A stretch of 6,091 bases of DNA from Candidatus Omnitrophica bacterium UBA1562 (lineage in GTDB: Bacteria; Omnitrophota; Gorgyraeia; Gygaellales; Profunditerraquicolaceae). The notes below the pieces were generated by a model. The model saw only the letters and a list, made by a program, of their open reading frames with translations, made no database searches and had not been told where the DNA came from. The position numbers and the translations under genes are program-made. Where the stretch lies: assembly GCA_002322525.1 (NCBI GenBank), contig DCOU01000074.1, positions 6,872 through 12,962 of the forward strand, read 5' to 3'. This document shows positions 1 to 4,823 of the stretch, piece after piece (position 1 is the stretch's first letter; each line of letters starts with the position of its first letter).

Positions 1-37
1 CAATCCTATATGTTGGGGTGTCAGAAGGGGATTTAAA

Positions 38-862
38 ATGAATAGCATGACTGGTTTCGCAAGCAAAGAGATCACAATTACGCCTTTCGGAAAAATCTGT
101 TTGGAAATACGTAGCACCAATCATAAATTTTTAGAGGCGGTTTTTCACTTGCCGGTAGGATTTTTATCCCTGGAGGATAAGATAAAAAAAGAGGTCGAGG
201 CGAAGATAAAGAGGGGTAGGATTGTTTGTGTGATGAATGTCCTGGGTAGCCCCACAAATTCGATTTTTATCGATAAGCGATTGCTGAAAAATTATATTTC
301 AATACTACGTAACATTCGTGAACTCGCCCATATTCAAGAAGGAGTCCGTTTGGACACATTAATAAATTTGCCGGGCGTTTTATCGCTGACAGAAGACAGG
401 CACTCTAAGAGCAAAATCTGGCCACGCTTAAAAACATTAGTGCGCAATACCCTTGTTGATTTGGTGAGCATGCGCAAGAAAGAAGGGCAGGCGTTATATA
501 TTTATTTCAAAGAGAGCGCACAGGCGTTAGAGACAAACCTCGGTATTATCAAAACAAAATTTAAAAAATTGATTCAAGAGAAAGTTGCTGAATTAAAGAC
601 ACCAGAAGAATGTAGCAGCTTCCTTAAAGATACAGATATTACAGAAGAGATAGAGCGCTTAGCCTTCCACATTAGGAGTTTTCAAAAGAAACTTTCGAAG
701 AGCGGCCCGATAGGTAAAGAGCTGGATTTTATTGCTCAAGAGATGCAGCGGGAGGCAAATACCATGGGTGCTAAGTCTTGCGACGCGATGGTGTCTAGCA
801 GGGTGGTGCAGATGAAGAGCCAGATTGAGAAAATACGCGAACAGGTGCAGAATATAGAGTGA
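38..862 (+). CDS. yicC: YicC/YloC family endoribonuclease
   Basis: Complete 274-residue protein of the YicC/YloC family, slightly shorter than the usual 285-295. The N-terminus NSMTGFASKE matches the family opening (SMTGFG), and the C-terminus has the diagnostic block GKELDFIAQEMQREANTMG followed later by KIREQVQNIE. These correspond to the N-terminal YicC domain and the C-terminal DUF1732 domain; the middle and end are charged and probably helical. Family members in E. coli and B. subtilis are endoribonucleases involved in RNA turnover; that role here rests on homology. The ATG at 38 fits the family start, with only a weak purine stretch (AGAAGGGG) upstream. The last codons overlap gmk by 4 bp, so the two are translationally coupled. 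A yicC-gmk-rpoZ-coaBC order is conserved in many bacteria. No promoter is visible in the 37 bp before it. Confidence 0.95.
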   Translation: MNSMTGFASKEITITPFGKICLEIRSTNHKFLEAVFHLPVGFLSLEDKIKKEVEAKIKRGRIVCVMNVLGSPTNSIFIDKRLLKNYISILRNIRELAHIQEGVRLDTLINLPGVLSLTEDRHSKSKIWPRLKTLVRNTLVDLVSMRKKEGQALYIYFKESAQALETNLGIIKTKFKKLIQEKVAELKTPEECSSFLKDTDITEEIERLAFHIRSFQKKLSKSGPIGKELDFIAQEMQREANTMGAKSCDAMVSSRVVQMKSQIEKIREQVQNIE

Positions 863-1485
863 GTAGGCAGAGTAAAAAACAAGGGTTAATATTTATTATT
901 TCCGGGCCTTCTGGCTCGGGCAAAACCACACTGCTTAAAAACCTTCTTGGCAATAAAGCATTAAAGAATAGATTAGTCAGGTCTATTTCTTTTACCACCC
1001 GGCCCAGGAGATCAGGCGAGCAGGACAAGAGAGATTATTTTTTTATAAGCGAGAAGCGGTTTAAACAAGAACAGAAAGCGCAAAATTTGCTTGAATGGAC
1101 AAAATATCTAGGATATTGTTACGCCACGCCCAAAGTTTTTATTGAAAGTCAACTGAAGAAAGCCAAGCATGTCATCCTGTGTTTAGATTTAAAAGGCACC
1201 CGCAGCATAAAGCGGCGATATCCCAATCTGACCGTAACGATCTTTGTGACACCGCCGTCTTTAGATACGCTCTTACATAGAATTACCACGCGTTGCAATA
1301 AAACAAAGGAAGAGGAGGTAAAACAGCGCTTGAGACTCGCTCAACAGGAGCTTTCGGCTGCAGGTACGTATGATTATTGCGTGGTGAATAAAAATCTCAA
1401 TCAGGCAATAAAGGAATTGAAAGGTATAATCTTAAAAGAAATCGCGTATCTTAAATATAGGGCGTTACAAAAGTGCCGCCCTTGA
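859..1485 (+). CDS. gmk: Guanylate kinase
   Basis: 208-residue cytosolic guanylate kinase of normal length, phosphorylating GMP to GDP with ATP. The P-loop GPSGSGKT is at residues 16-23. The GMP-binding segment follows (SISFTTRPRR at 42-51, with S44, R48 and R51 as expected ligands, and Y60 in DYFF). Further on are LLEW (E79), YATP (88-91) and the LDLKG strand (D110). The YATP motif has Ala where most family members have Gly (YGTP), and DLKG replaces the commoner DVQG; both look tolerable. It starts with GTG at 859, overlapping the yicC stop as GTGA, which fixes the start and implies coupled translation. The TGA stop at 1483-1485 is also the first three bases of a GATTACA-type inverted repeat, so the repeat supplies the end of the gene. 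Confidence 0.96.
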   Translation: MSRQSKKQGLIFIISGPSGSGKTTLLKNLLGNKALKNRLVRSISFTTRPRRSGEQDKRDYFFISEKRFKQEQKAQNLLEWTKYLGYCYATPKVFIESQLKKAKHVILCLDLKGTRSIKRRYPNLTVTIFVTPPSLDTLLHRITTRCNKTKEEEVKQRLRLAQQELSAAGTYDYCVVNKNLNQAIKELKGIILKEIAYLKYRALQKCRP

Positions 1486-1570
1486 TTACACCGATTAAAA
1501 AAACGATTGCACAGATTAAAAGCATCGTCGGTATTATCTGTGTAATCTACTTCTAAAATCTGTGTAATCA
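1483..1570 (+). repeat. GATTACA-type double inverted repeat, copy 1
   Basis: Left arm: four GATT words starting at 1484, 1493, 1505 and 1514 (spacing 9, 12, 9). Right arm: the reverse complements at 1535 (TATC), 1544, 1557 and 1566. The outer arms, TGATTACACCGATT (1483-1496) and AATCTGTGTAATCA (1557-1570), pair at 13 of 14 positions. The inner arms (1505-1518 with 1534-1547) pair at 12 of 14. A second copy with the same spacing lies at 1893-1976. It begins on the gmk stop codon and fills most of the gmk-rpoZ gap. No protein is encoded. It could be a non-autonomous mobile palindrome, an RNA stem or a protein-binding array; the sequence does not decide. Confidence 0.85.
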
Positions 1571-1600
1571 TAGGCTGGCAGAAGTTTCGTGACAGCCTAT
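1570..1600 (+). repeat. Hairpin module following GATTACA copy 1
   Basis: A perfect 8-bp stem, ATAGGCTG (1570-1577) with CAGCCTAT (1593-1600), closes a 15-nt loop that ends in TTTCGTGA. The same arrangement (8-bp stem, 15-nt loop, same TTTCGTGA word) follows the second GATTACA element at 1978-2008. This suggests that palindrome plus hairpin form one composite unit. No T-run follows, so it does not look like an intrinsic terminator. It lies 10 bp before the rpoZ ribosome binding site. Confidence 0.7.
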
Positions 1601-1610
1601 TAAATATAGT

Positions 1611-1616
1611 AAGGAG
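1611..1616 (+). promoter_or_regulatory. rpoZ ribosome binding site
   Basis: AAGGAG lies 11 nt before the ATG at 1628. The possible GTG start at 1616 shares the last G of this Shine-Dalgarno and so cannot be its start codon. This decides in favour of ATG 1628. Confidence 0.75.
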
Positions 1617-1627
1617 TGAAAAAGCAT

Positions 1628-1834
1628 ATGCCATATTATGTAGCGTTAGAGGATATGTTAGATAAAAGCGATAATTCCATTTTTAAATTGGTGGTCCTGG
1701 CTTCAAAAAGGGCTTTAGAGATTGCCGAAGGGCAACCAAAGCTTGTGAATCTGGATTCATCGTTTAAGCCCTCGACCATAGCTTTGCACGAAATCGCCGA
1801 AGGCAAAGTGTGTTACAAAAAGGCAAAGTCTTAA
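1628..1834 (+). CDS. rpoZ: DNA-directed RNA polymerase omega subunit
   Basis: 68-residue omega subunit, starting MPYYVALEDMLDK. Omega binds the beta-prime C-terminal region and helps assemble RNA polymerase. Diagnostic features are the helix SIFKLVVLASKRALEIAEG followed by the strongly conserved TIALHEIAEGKV (family: ALREIAEGK). It is at the short end of the family range, with a brief lysine-rich tail. The longer frame from GTG 1616 is rejected because that codon overlaps the AAGGAG site. The position between gmk and coaC is the classical context. The gene is bracketed by two copies of a composite palindromic repeat (1483-1600 and 1893-2008), and a terminator-like hairpin follows its stop codon. 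Confidence 0.93.
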   Translation: MPYYVALEDMLDKSDNSIFKLVVLASKRALEIAEGQPKLVNLDSSFKPSTIALHEIAEGKVCYKKAKS

Positions 1835-1839
1835 TCCAG

Positions 1840-1863
1840 AAAGGATAGGCCTTCCTATCCTTT
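1840..1863 (+). terminator. Probable terminator after rpoZ
   Basis: A perfect 10-bp stem, AAAGGATAGG (1840-1849) with CCTATCCTTT (1854-1863), has a CCTT tetraloop and starts 5 bp after the rpoZ stop. The 3' arm ends in TTT and is followed by AT, so the U-tract is short. This is the best terminator candidate in the left half, but the tail is weak. Confidence 0.55.
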
Positions 1864-1865
1864 AT

Positions 1866-1892
1866 AGGGCTTCACAAAATTCGTGAAGCCCT
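1866..1892 (+). repeat. Perfect 10-bp hairpin before GATTACA copy 2
   Basis: AGGGCTTCAC (1866-1875) pairs fully with GTGAAGCCCT (1883-1892) across the loop AAAATTC. It contains ATTCGTGA, close to the TTTCGTGA word in the hairpins at 1570-1600 and 1978-2008. It abuts the second GATTACA element directly and lacks a T-tail. It may be part of that composite element or a second stem of the rpoZ terminator region. Confidence 0.65.
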
Positions 1893-1976
1893 TGATTACA
1901 GAGATTAAAAGACAGATTACAGAGATTAATACTCGACTATAAATCACTGTAATCTATTTTAAAATCGCTGTAATCA
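1893..1976 (+). repeat. GATTACA-type double inverted repeat, copy 2
   Basis: Four GATT words start at 1894, 1903, 1915 and 1924 (spacing 9, 12, 9). Four AATC words in the right arm start at 1942, 1951, 1963 and 1972 (9, 12, 9). Outer arms 1893-1906 and 1963-1976 pair at 13 of 14. The architecture equals copy 1 at 1483-1570, but the base after GATTACA is G here and C there, with the matching change in the right arm. Pairing is therefore kept while sequence drifts. Both copies are preceded by CCCT. Confidence 0.85.
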
Positions 1977-1977
1977 A

Positions 1978-2008
1978 CAGCCCTTGAGACTAATTTCGTG
2001 AAGGGCTG
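1978..2008 (+). repeat. Hairpin module following GATTACA copy 2
   Basis: CAGCCCTT (1978-1985) pairs perfectly with AAGGGCTG (2001-2008) around a 15-nt loop containing TTTCGTG. Stem length, loop length and loop word match the hairpin at 1570-1600, while the stem bases differ. It sits 8 bp before the purine-rich stretch preceding coaC. Confidence 0.7.
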
Positions 2009-2039
2009 ATCCTTTAAGGAAGGGTCTAAGAATAATACC

Positions 2040-2582
2040 GTGGTTAAAGGGAAAAATATTATTTTAGGGATTACGGCTAGTATAGCTATATATAAAGCGT
2101 GCGATATTATACGCCGGCTAAAGAGTGAGGGGTTTGCGGTTACAGTAGTATTGACGCCTGAGGCAGAGAAATTTATTCAGCCGATTCTCTTTCAAAACCT
2201 TTCCGGCAATAAAGTATATCGCGGCCTATTTGAGGAACCGGAGGCCTGGGAGATAGAACATGTATCGTTGGCGGAGAAAGCGGATTTGGTTTTAATTGCA
2301 CCGGCAACGGCAAATATTATCGCTAAAATCGCCCACGGCATTTGCGATGATTTATTGACCTGTGTGTGTTGCGCTACAAAAGCTCCGATTTTAATCTGTC
2401 CGGCGATGAATGAGAATATGTATAAGAATCGTATTACCCAGGATAACATTAAAAAATTAAAATCTTTGGGTTATAAATTTATAGAGCCCATAAAGGGAAG
2501 GCTTGCCTGTGGCAAGGTGGGGGTGGGCTGTTTAGCAGAGGTTGAGACAATAGTTAAGGAAGTCAAGAAAAGTTTTCGTTAA
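2040..2582 (+). CDS. coaC: Phosphopantothenoylcysteine decarboxylase (stand-alone CoaC)
   Basis: 180-residue flavoprotein (HFCD family) that decarboxylates 4'-phosphopantothenoylcysteine to 4'-phosphopantetheine in CoA synthesis, using FMN. Visible motifs are the FMN-binding start GITASIAIYKA (10-20), the active-site His in EHVSLAEKADLVLIAPATAN (H74), the substrate clamp PAMNENMY (121-128, N124) and the catalytic-Cys loop ACGKVGVG (C157). The family clamp usually ends in Trp, here Tyr. Most bacteria fuse CoaC to the phosphopantothenoylcysteine synthetase CoaB (about 400 residues). Here the protein stops where the CoaB half would begin, and a tRNA cluster follows, so CoaB must be encoded elsewhere or be missing. 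The start is GTG at 2040, with AAGGAAGGG 15 nt upstream (rather far); no closer ATG fits. The last codons and stop lie in a perfect 36-bp palindrome. Confidence 0.92.
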   Translation: MVKGKNIILGITASIAIYKACDIIRRLKSEGFAVTVVLTPEAEKFIQPILFQNLSGNKVYRGLFEEPEAWEIEHVSLAEKADLVLIAPATANIIAKIAHGICDDLLTCVCCATKAPILICPAMNENMYKNRITQDNIKKLKSLGYKFIEPIKGRLACGKVGVGCLAEVETIVKEVKKSFR

Positions 2583-2598
2583 CGAAAACTTTTCTTGA
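2563..2598 (+). terminator. Perfect 36-bp palindrome across the coaC stop codon
   Basis: The 18 bases at 2563-2580 (TCAAGAAAAGTTTTCGTT) are exactly reverse-complemented by 2581-2598. The TAA stop of coaC lies at the centre. As RNA it would fold into a stem of about 16 bp with a TTAA loop. The 3' arm contains CTTTTCTTGATT, a U-rich stretch but not a clean tail. It plausibly ends the coaC transcript. Because the 5' arm encodes the last residues (KKSF), it could also be an inserted palindrome that created the C-terminus. Confidence 0.6.
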
Positions 2599-2614
2599 TT
2601 CTGAGGCAATGTGC

Positions 2615-2637
2615 CGAAGAATCTAAGAGATTCTTTG
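2615..2637 (+). repeat. Hairpin just upstream of the tRNA cluster
   Basis: AAGAATCT (2617-2624) pairs perfectly with AGATTCTT (2628-2635) around AAG. A G-T and a C-G pair extend the stem to 2615/2637. It ends 7 bp before tRNA-Cys. It may act as a second stop signal after coaC or as a processing feature in the tRNA leader. No convincing -35/-10 pair was found here. Confidence 0.5.
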
Positions 2638-2644
2638 AGATATT

Positions 2645-2716
2645 GGCGACGTAGCCAAGCGGTAAGGCAATTGTCTGCAAAACAATTATTCAGCGGTTCG
2701 AATCCGCTCGTCGCCT
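2645..2716 (+). tRNA. tRNA-Cys (anticodon GCA)
   Basis: Full cloverleaf. The acceptor GGCGACG (2645-2651) pairs with CGTCGCC (2709-2715), with discriminator T at 2716 as expected for Cys. The D stem is GCC/GGC. The anticodon stem ATTGT/ACAAT holds loop CTGCAAA with GCA at 2677-2679. The T arm is AGCGG-TTCGAAT-CCGCT. CCA is not encoded (TGA follows), so the 3' end must be added by the CCA enzyme. First of three clustered tRNAs. Confidence 0.96.
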
Positions 2717-2739
2717 TGAATAACCAATAGCGTAGCGAC

Positions 2740-2822
2740 GGGCAAGTGGAGGAATGGTATACTCGAAGGTCTTAAAAACCTTTGACCGTAAGGTCGTGAG
2801 GGTTCAACTCCCTCCTTGCCCA
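2740..2822 (+). tRNA. tRNA-Leu (anticodon TAA)
   Basis: Class II tRNA. The acceptor GGGCAAG (2740-2746) pairs with CTTGCCC (2815-2821), with discriminator A at 2822. The D stem is GAG/CTC. The anticodon stem AAGGT/ACCTT holds loop CTTAAAA with TAA at 2773-2775, reading UUA (and UUG by wobble). The long variable arm has its own stem, GACC-GTAA-GGTC (2784-2795). The T arm is GAGGG-TTCAACT-CCCTC. CCA is not encoded. Confidence 0.96.
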
Positions 2823-2833
2823 CTAAATTTTTT

Positions 2834-2911
2834 GGGCGCTTAGCTCAGTTGGTTCAGAGCGTTTCCTTGACATGGAAAAGGCCACGGGTTCGAATCCTGT
2901 AGCGCCCACCA
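2834..2911 (+). tRNA. tRNA-Val (anticodon GAC)
   Basis: Acceptor GGGCGCT (2834-2840) pairs with AGCGCCC (2901-2907), with discriminator A at 2908. The D stem is GCTC/GAGC. The anticodon stem TTTCC/GGAAA holds loop TTGACAT with GAC at 2869-2871, reading GUC and GUU. The T arm is ACGGG-TTCGAAT-CCTGT with one G-T pair. Unlike its two neighbours it encodes CCA (2909-2911). Confidence 0.96.
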
Positions 2912-2920
2912 GAAAATATA

Positions 2921-2952
2921 TATTGTTAAATTGCTAAATTGTTATATTGTCA
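2921..2952 (+). repeat. Four 8-bp tandem units upstream of thrS
   Basis: Four near-identical octamers run head to tail: TATTGTTA, AATTGCTA, AATTGTTA, TATTGTCA. They lie between tRNA-Val and thrS. A promoter could hide in this AT-rich stretch (TTGTTA at 2923 and TATATT at 2943), but the 14-bp spacing is poor and I do not call it. No T-box-like stem or leader is evident in the roughly 70 bp before thrS. Confidence 0.5.
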
Positions 2953-2982
2953 GAAACAGTTTAGCGGGTTGATAGTTTGATA

Positions 2983-4776
2983 ATGGAAAACGATTTATCT
3001 ATATTAAGACATTCTTGTTCACATATTATGGCCCAGGCAGTTAAAGAGCTTTGGCCGGAAGTAAAATTAGGCATCGGCCCCTCTATCGAAGACGGGTTTT
3101 ATTACGATTTCGATAAAAAAGAGCCGTTTAGCGACGAGGATTTGGCAAACATCGAGCAGAAGATGCGAGAGATAATTGCCAAGAATGAGCCGTTTGTAAG
3201 AGAGGAAGTTTCTCGCGAGGAAGCGCTTAAGTTATTCAAGAAATTAAAAGAAGACTATAAGGTAAGCCTTATTCAAGGGATACCAAATGAATTAGTATCA
3301 GTGTACAAAACAGGCGAGGATTTTATAGATTTGTGCCGCGGTCCGCATATAGAGTCAACGGGTAAGATTAAGGCCTTCAAGCTATTATCAGTTGCCGGTG
3401 CCTATTGGCACGGGATAGAGACTAATCCGATGCTCCAAAGAATTTATGGCACCTGTTTTGAAACCCAAAAAGAAATAGATGAGTACTTAAATAATTTAGA
3501 GGAGGCGAAGTCGCGCGACCACAGAAAACTCGGGCCCGCCTTAGAATTTTTCGATATATACCATGAGGAAGCAGGGGCAGGCCTTGTTTTTTATTATCCT
3601 AAGGGCGCTATGTTAAGGACAATAATTGAGGACTACGAAAAACAAGAACATTTAAGGCGGGGCTATGAAATAGTGATTACCCCGCATATTATGCAGGCGG
3701 AGCTTTGGCATGAATCCGGCCACTACGAATACTACAGAGAGAATATGTATACCTTTAAGATAGAAGATAGAGAATTTGTCTTAAAGCCGATGAACTGCCC
3801 GGGCCACATTCTGATTTATAAATCAAAAAATCGAAGCTATAAAGAATTACCCATTAGATTTTTTGAGTTAGGCACAGTGTATCGGCATGAAAAGGCAGGG
3901 GTTTTGCACGGGTTGCTTCGGGTGCGCGGCTTTACTCAAGACGATGCGCATATATTTTGTTTACCCGAGCAATTAAAAGAGGAAATAAAATCGATTATTG
4001 ATTTTGTTTTTGATACAATGAAGGTGTTTGGTTTTAGTGATCTGGGCATAGAACTAAGCACCCGGCCAGAAAAATATATAGGGACTGACCAGGATTGGCA
4101 AAATGCAACAGCTGCCTTAGAGGAATCTTTAAAAGAAAAAGGCCTCACCTTTGATATAAATGTGGGGGAGGGGGCATTCTATGGACCTAAAATTGATATA
4201 AAATTGAAGGATGCTCTCAAGAGAAAATGGCAATGCGCTACTATTCAGTGCGATTTTGCTCTGCCTAAAAGGTTTAATCTCGCTTATGTGGATTCCCAAG
4301 GACGAAAAAAACAACCCATTATGTTACACCGCGTTATATTAGGTAGCCTTGAGCGCTTTATAGGCGCTTTGCTCGAGCATTATAAAGGTAGCCTGCCGCT
4401 TTGGCTATCTCCCACGCAGGTATTAGTTGTGCCGATAAACCCCGTTAGAAGTAAGCCGCCAGAGGCGACTGCCACGCCTACGACGGGGACTTCTAACGGT
4501 GTAAAAGATGTTTTACGAGAATACGGCATAAAAGTTAAAACTGCCTTAGAAGAGAATTCAATACGCACTGATATAGATAGCCGTAATGAGACCTTAGACA
4601 AAAGGATACGCCAGGCAGAACTAAATAAGATACCTTATTGTCTAGTTGTGGGTGAGCGCGAAGCCAAGCAAGAAACTGTTTCGGTAAGGAAAAGAGGCGC
4701 TGGCGATGTAGGGGCAGCTTCTATAGAGCAATTTATAAAACAGATAAGGCAGGAGATAGAAAATAAGGTTACATGA
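2983..4776 (+). CDS. thrS: Threonine--tRNA ligase, lacking TGS, with an in-frame insertion
   Basis: Class II ThrRS charging tRNA-Thr. Counting from ATG 2983 (597 residues), the N2 editing domain comes first: HSCSH (H10, H14) and CRGPH (C118, H122), the metal-type editing motifs. The catalytic core follows, with the zinc triad C272 (MNCPGH), H323 (QDDAH) and H449 (MLHRV), motif 2 around TVYRHE...GLLRVRGFTQDD, and motif 3 RVILGSLERFIGALLEHY. The C-terminal anticodon-binding domain starts near VLVVPI. The usual N-terminal TGS domain (about 60 residues) is absent. Residues 487-508 are an extra proline/threonine-rich segment encoded by a 62-bp palindromic element plus a 4-bp duplication; without it the domain has normal length. 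The start is uncertain: TTG 2977 has GGG 8 nt upstream, whereas ATG 2983 has no good ribosome site. It heads the conserved thrS-infC-rpmI-rplT string. Confidence 0.96.
   Translation: MENDLSILRHSCSHIMAQAVKELWPEVKLGIGPSIEDGFYYDFDKKEPFSDEDLANIEQKMREIIAKNEPFVREEVSREEALKLFKKLKEDYKVSLIQGIPNELVSVYKTGEDFIDLCRGPHIESTGKIKAFKLLSVAGAYWHGIETNPMLQRIYGTCFETQKEIDEYLNNLEEAKSRDHRKLGPALEFFDIYHEEAGAGLVFYYPKGAMLRTIIEDYEKQEHLRRGYEIVITPHIMQAELWHESGHYEYYRENMYTFKIEDREFVLKPMNCPGHILIYKSKNRSYKELPIRFFELGTVYRHEKAGVLHGLLRVRGFTQDDAHIFCLPEQLKEEIKSIIDFVFDTMKVFGFSDLGIELSTRPEKYIGTDQDWQNATAALEESLKEKGLTFDINVGEGAFYGPKIDIKLKDALKRKWQCATIQCDFALPKRFNLAYVDSQGRKKQPIMLHRVILGSLERFIGALLEHYKGSLPLWLSPTQVLVVPINPVRSKPPEATATPTTGTSNGVKDVLREYGIKVKTALEENSIRTDIDSRNETLDKRIRQAELNKIPYCLVVGEREAKQETVSVRKRGAGDVGAASIEQFIKQIRQEIENKVT
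4440..4501 (+). mobile_element. 62-bp palindromic element inserted in frame in thrS
   Basis: Terminal inverted repeats CCCCGTTAGAAGT (4440-4452) and ACTTCTAACGGTG (4489-4501) pair at 12 of 13 positions, with 11 consecutive pairs. A smaller hairpin CGCC-AGA-GGCG lies inside at 4457-4467. The element is flanked directly on both sides by TAAA (4436-4439 and 4502-4505), which looks like a target duplication. Element plus one duplication is 66 bp, exactly 22 codons. Deleting it rejoins the protein as PIKDVLREYGIKV, which aligns without a gap to the usual ThrRS strand-helix junction (E. coli ...ITDSQSEY). It has no stop in the thrS frame and no transposase, so it would move only with help in trans. 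It resembles in concept the protein-coding palindromic elements of Rickettsia; I do not claim sequence kinship. Confidence 0.75.
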
Positions 4777-4806
4777 TGTTACGGGGTGCCAGTAGCCTCA
4801 GAAGAT

Positions 4807-4823
4807 AGGAGGTGGTTACGATA
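4807..4823 (+). promoter_or_regulatory. infC Shine-Dalgarno with probable ATA start codon
   Basis: AGGAGGTG (4807-4814) is a near-full match to the anti-Shine-Dalgarno. The only ATG/GTG/TTG codon nearby in frame, GTG 4812, lies inside this site and cannot be used with it. In-frame ATA at 4821 is 8 nt from AGGAGG, the ideal distance; ACG 4818 is a less likely alternative. Non-canonical AUU, AUC or AUA starts are a known trait of infC, used for IF3 autoregulation. Confidence 0.6.

Noticed and set aside
1..36. End of an upstream gene (open frame ending in TAA at 34-36).
   Set aside because: Only 11 codons are visible, with no recognisable motif; a short open stretch is expected by chance.
1616..1627. 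GTG start giving rpoZ four extra N-terminal residues.
   Set aside because: The codon shares a base with the AAGGAG ribosome site, and the family start fits ATG 1628.
2583..2644. Remnant of the CoaB half after coaC.
   Set aside because: The space is only about 60 bp, made of two hairpins, with no frame resembling CoaB.
2594..2644. Promoter for the tRNA cluster.
   Set aside because: A TTGATT word exists, but no acceptable -10 lies at the right distance.
2912..2982. T-box or other threonine-responsive leader for thrS.
   Set aside because: About 70 bp of AT-rich tandem repeat has no T-box core or specifier stem.
4440..4501. Intein or self-splicing intron in thrS.
   Set aside because: At 62 bp it is far too short and has no splicing motifs; the in-frame palindrome explanation fits better.
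4380..4601. Reverse-strand reading frames over thrS and the other genes.
   Set aside because: They lie opposite well-supported genes, have no family motifs or ribosome sites, and look like shadows of the coding strand.
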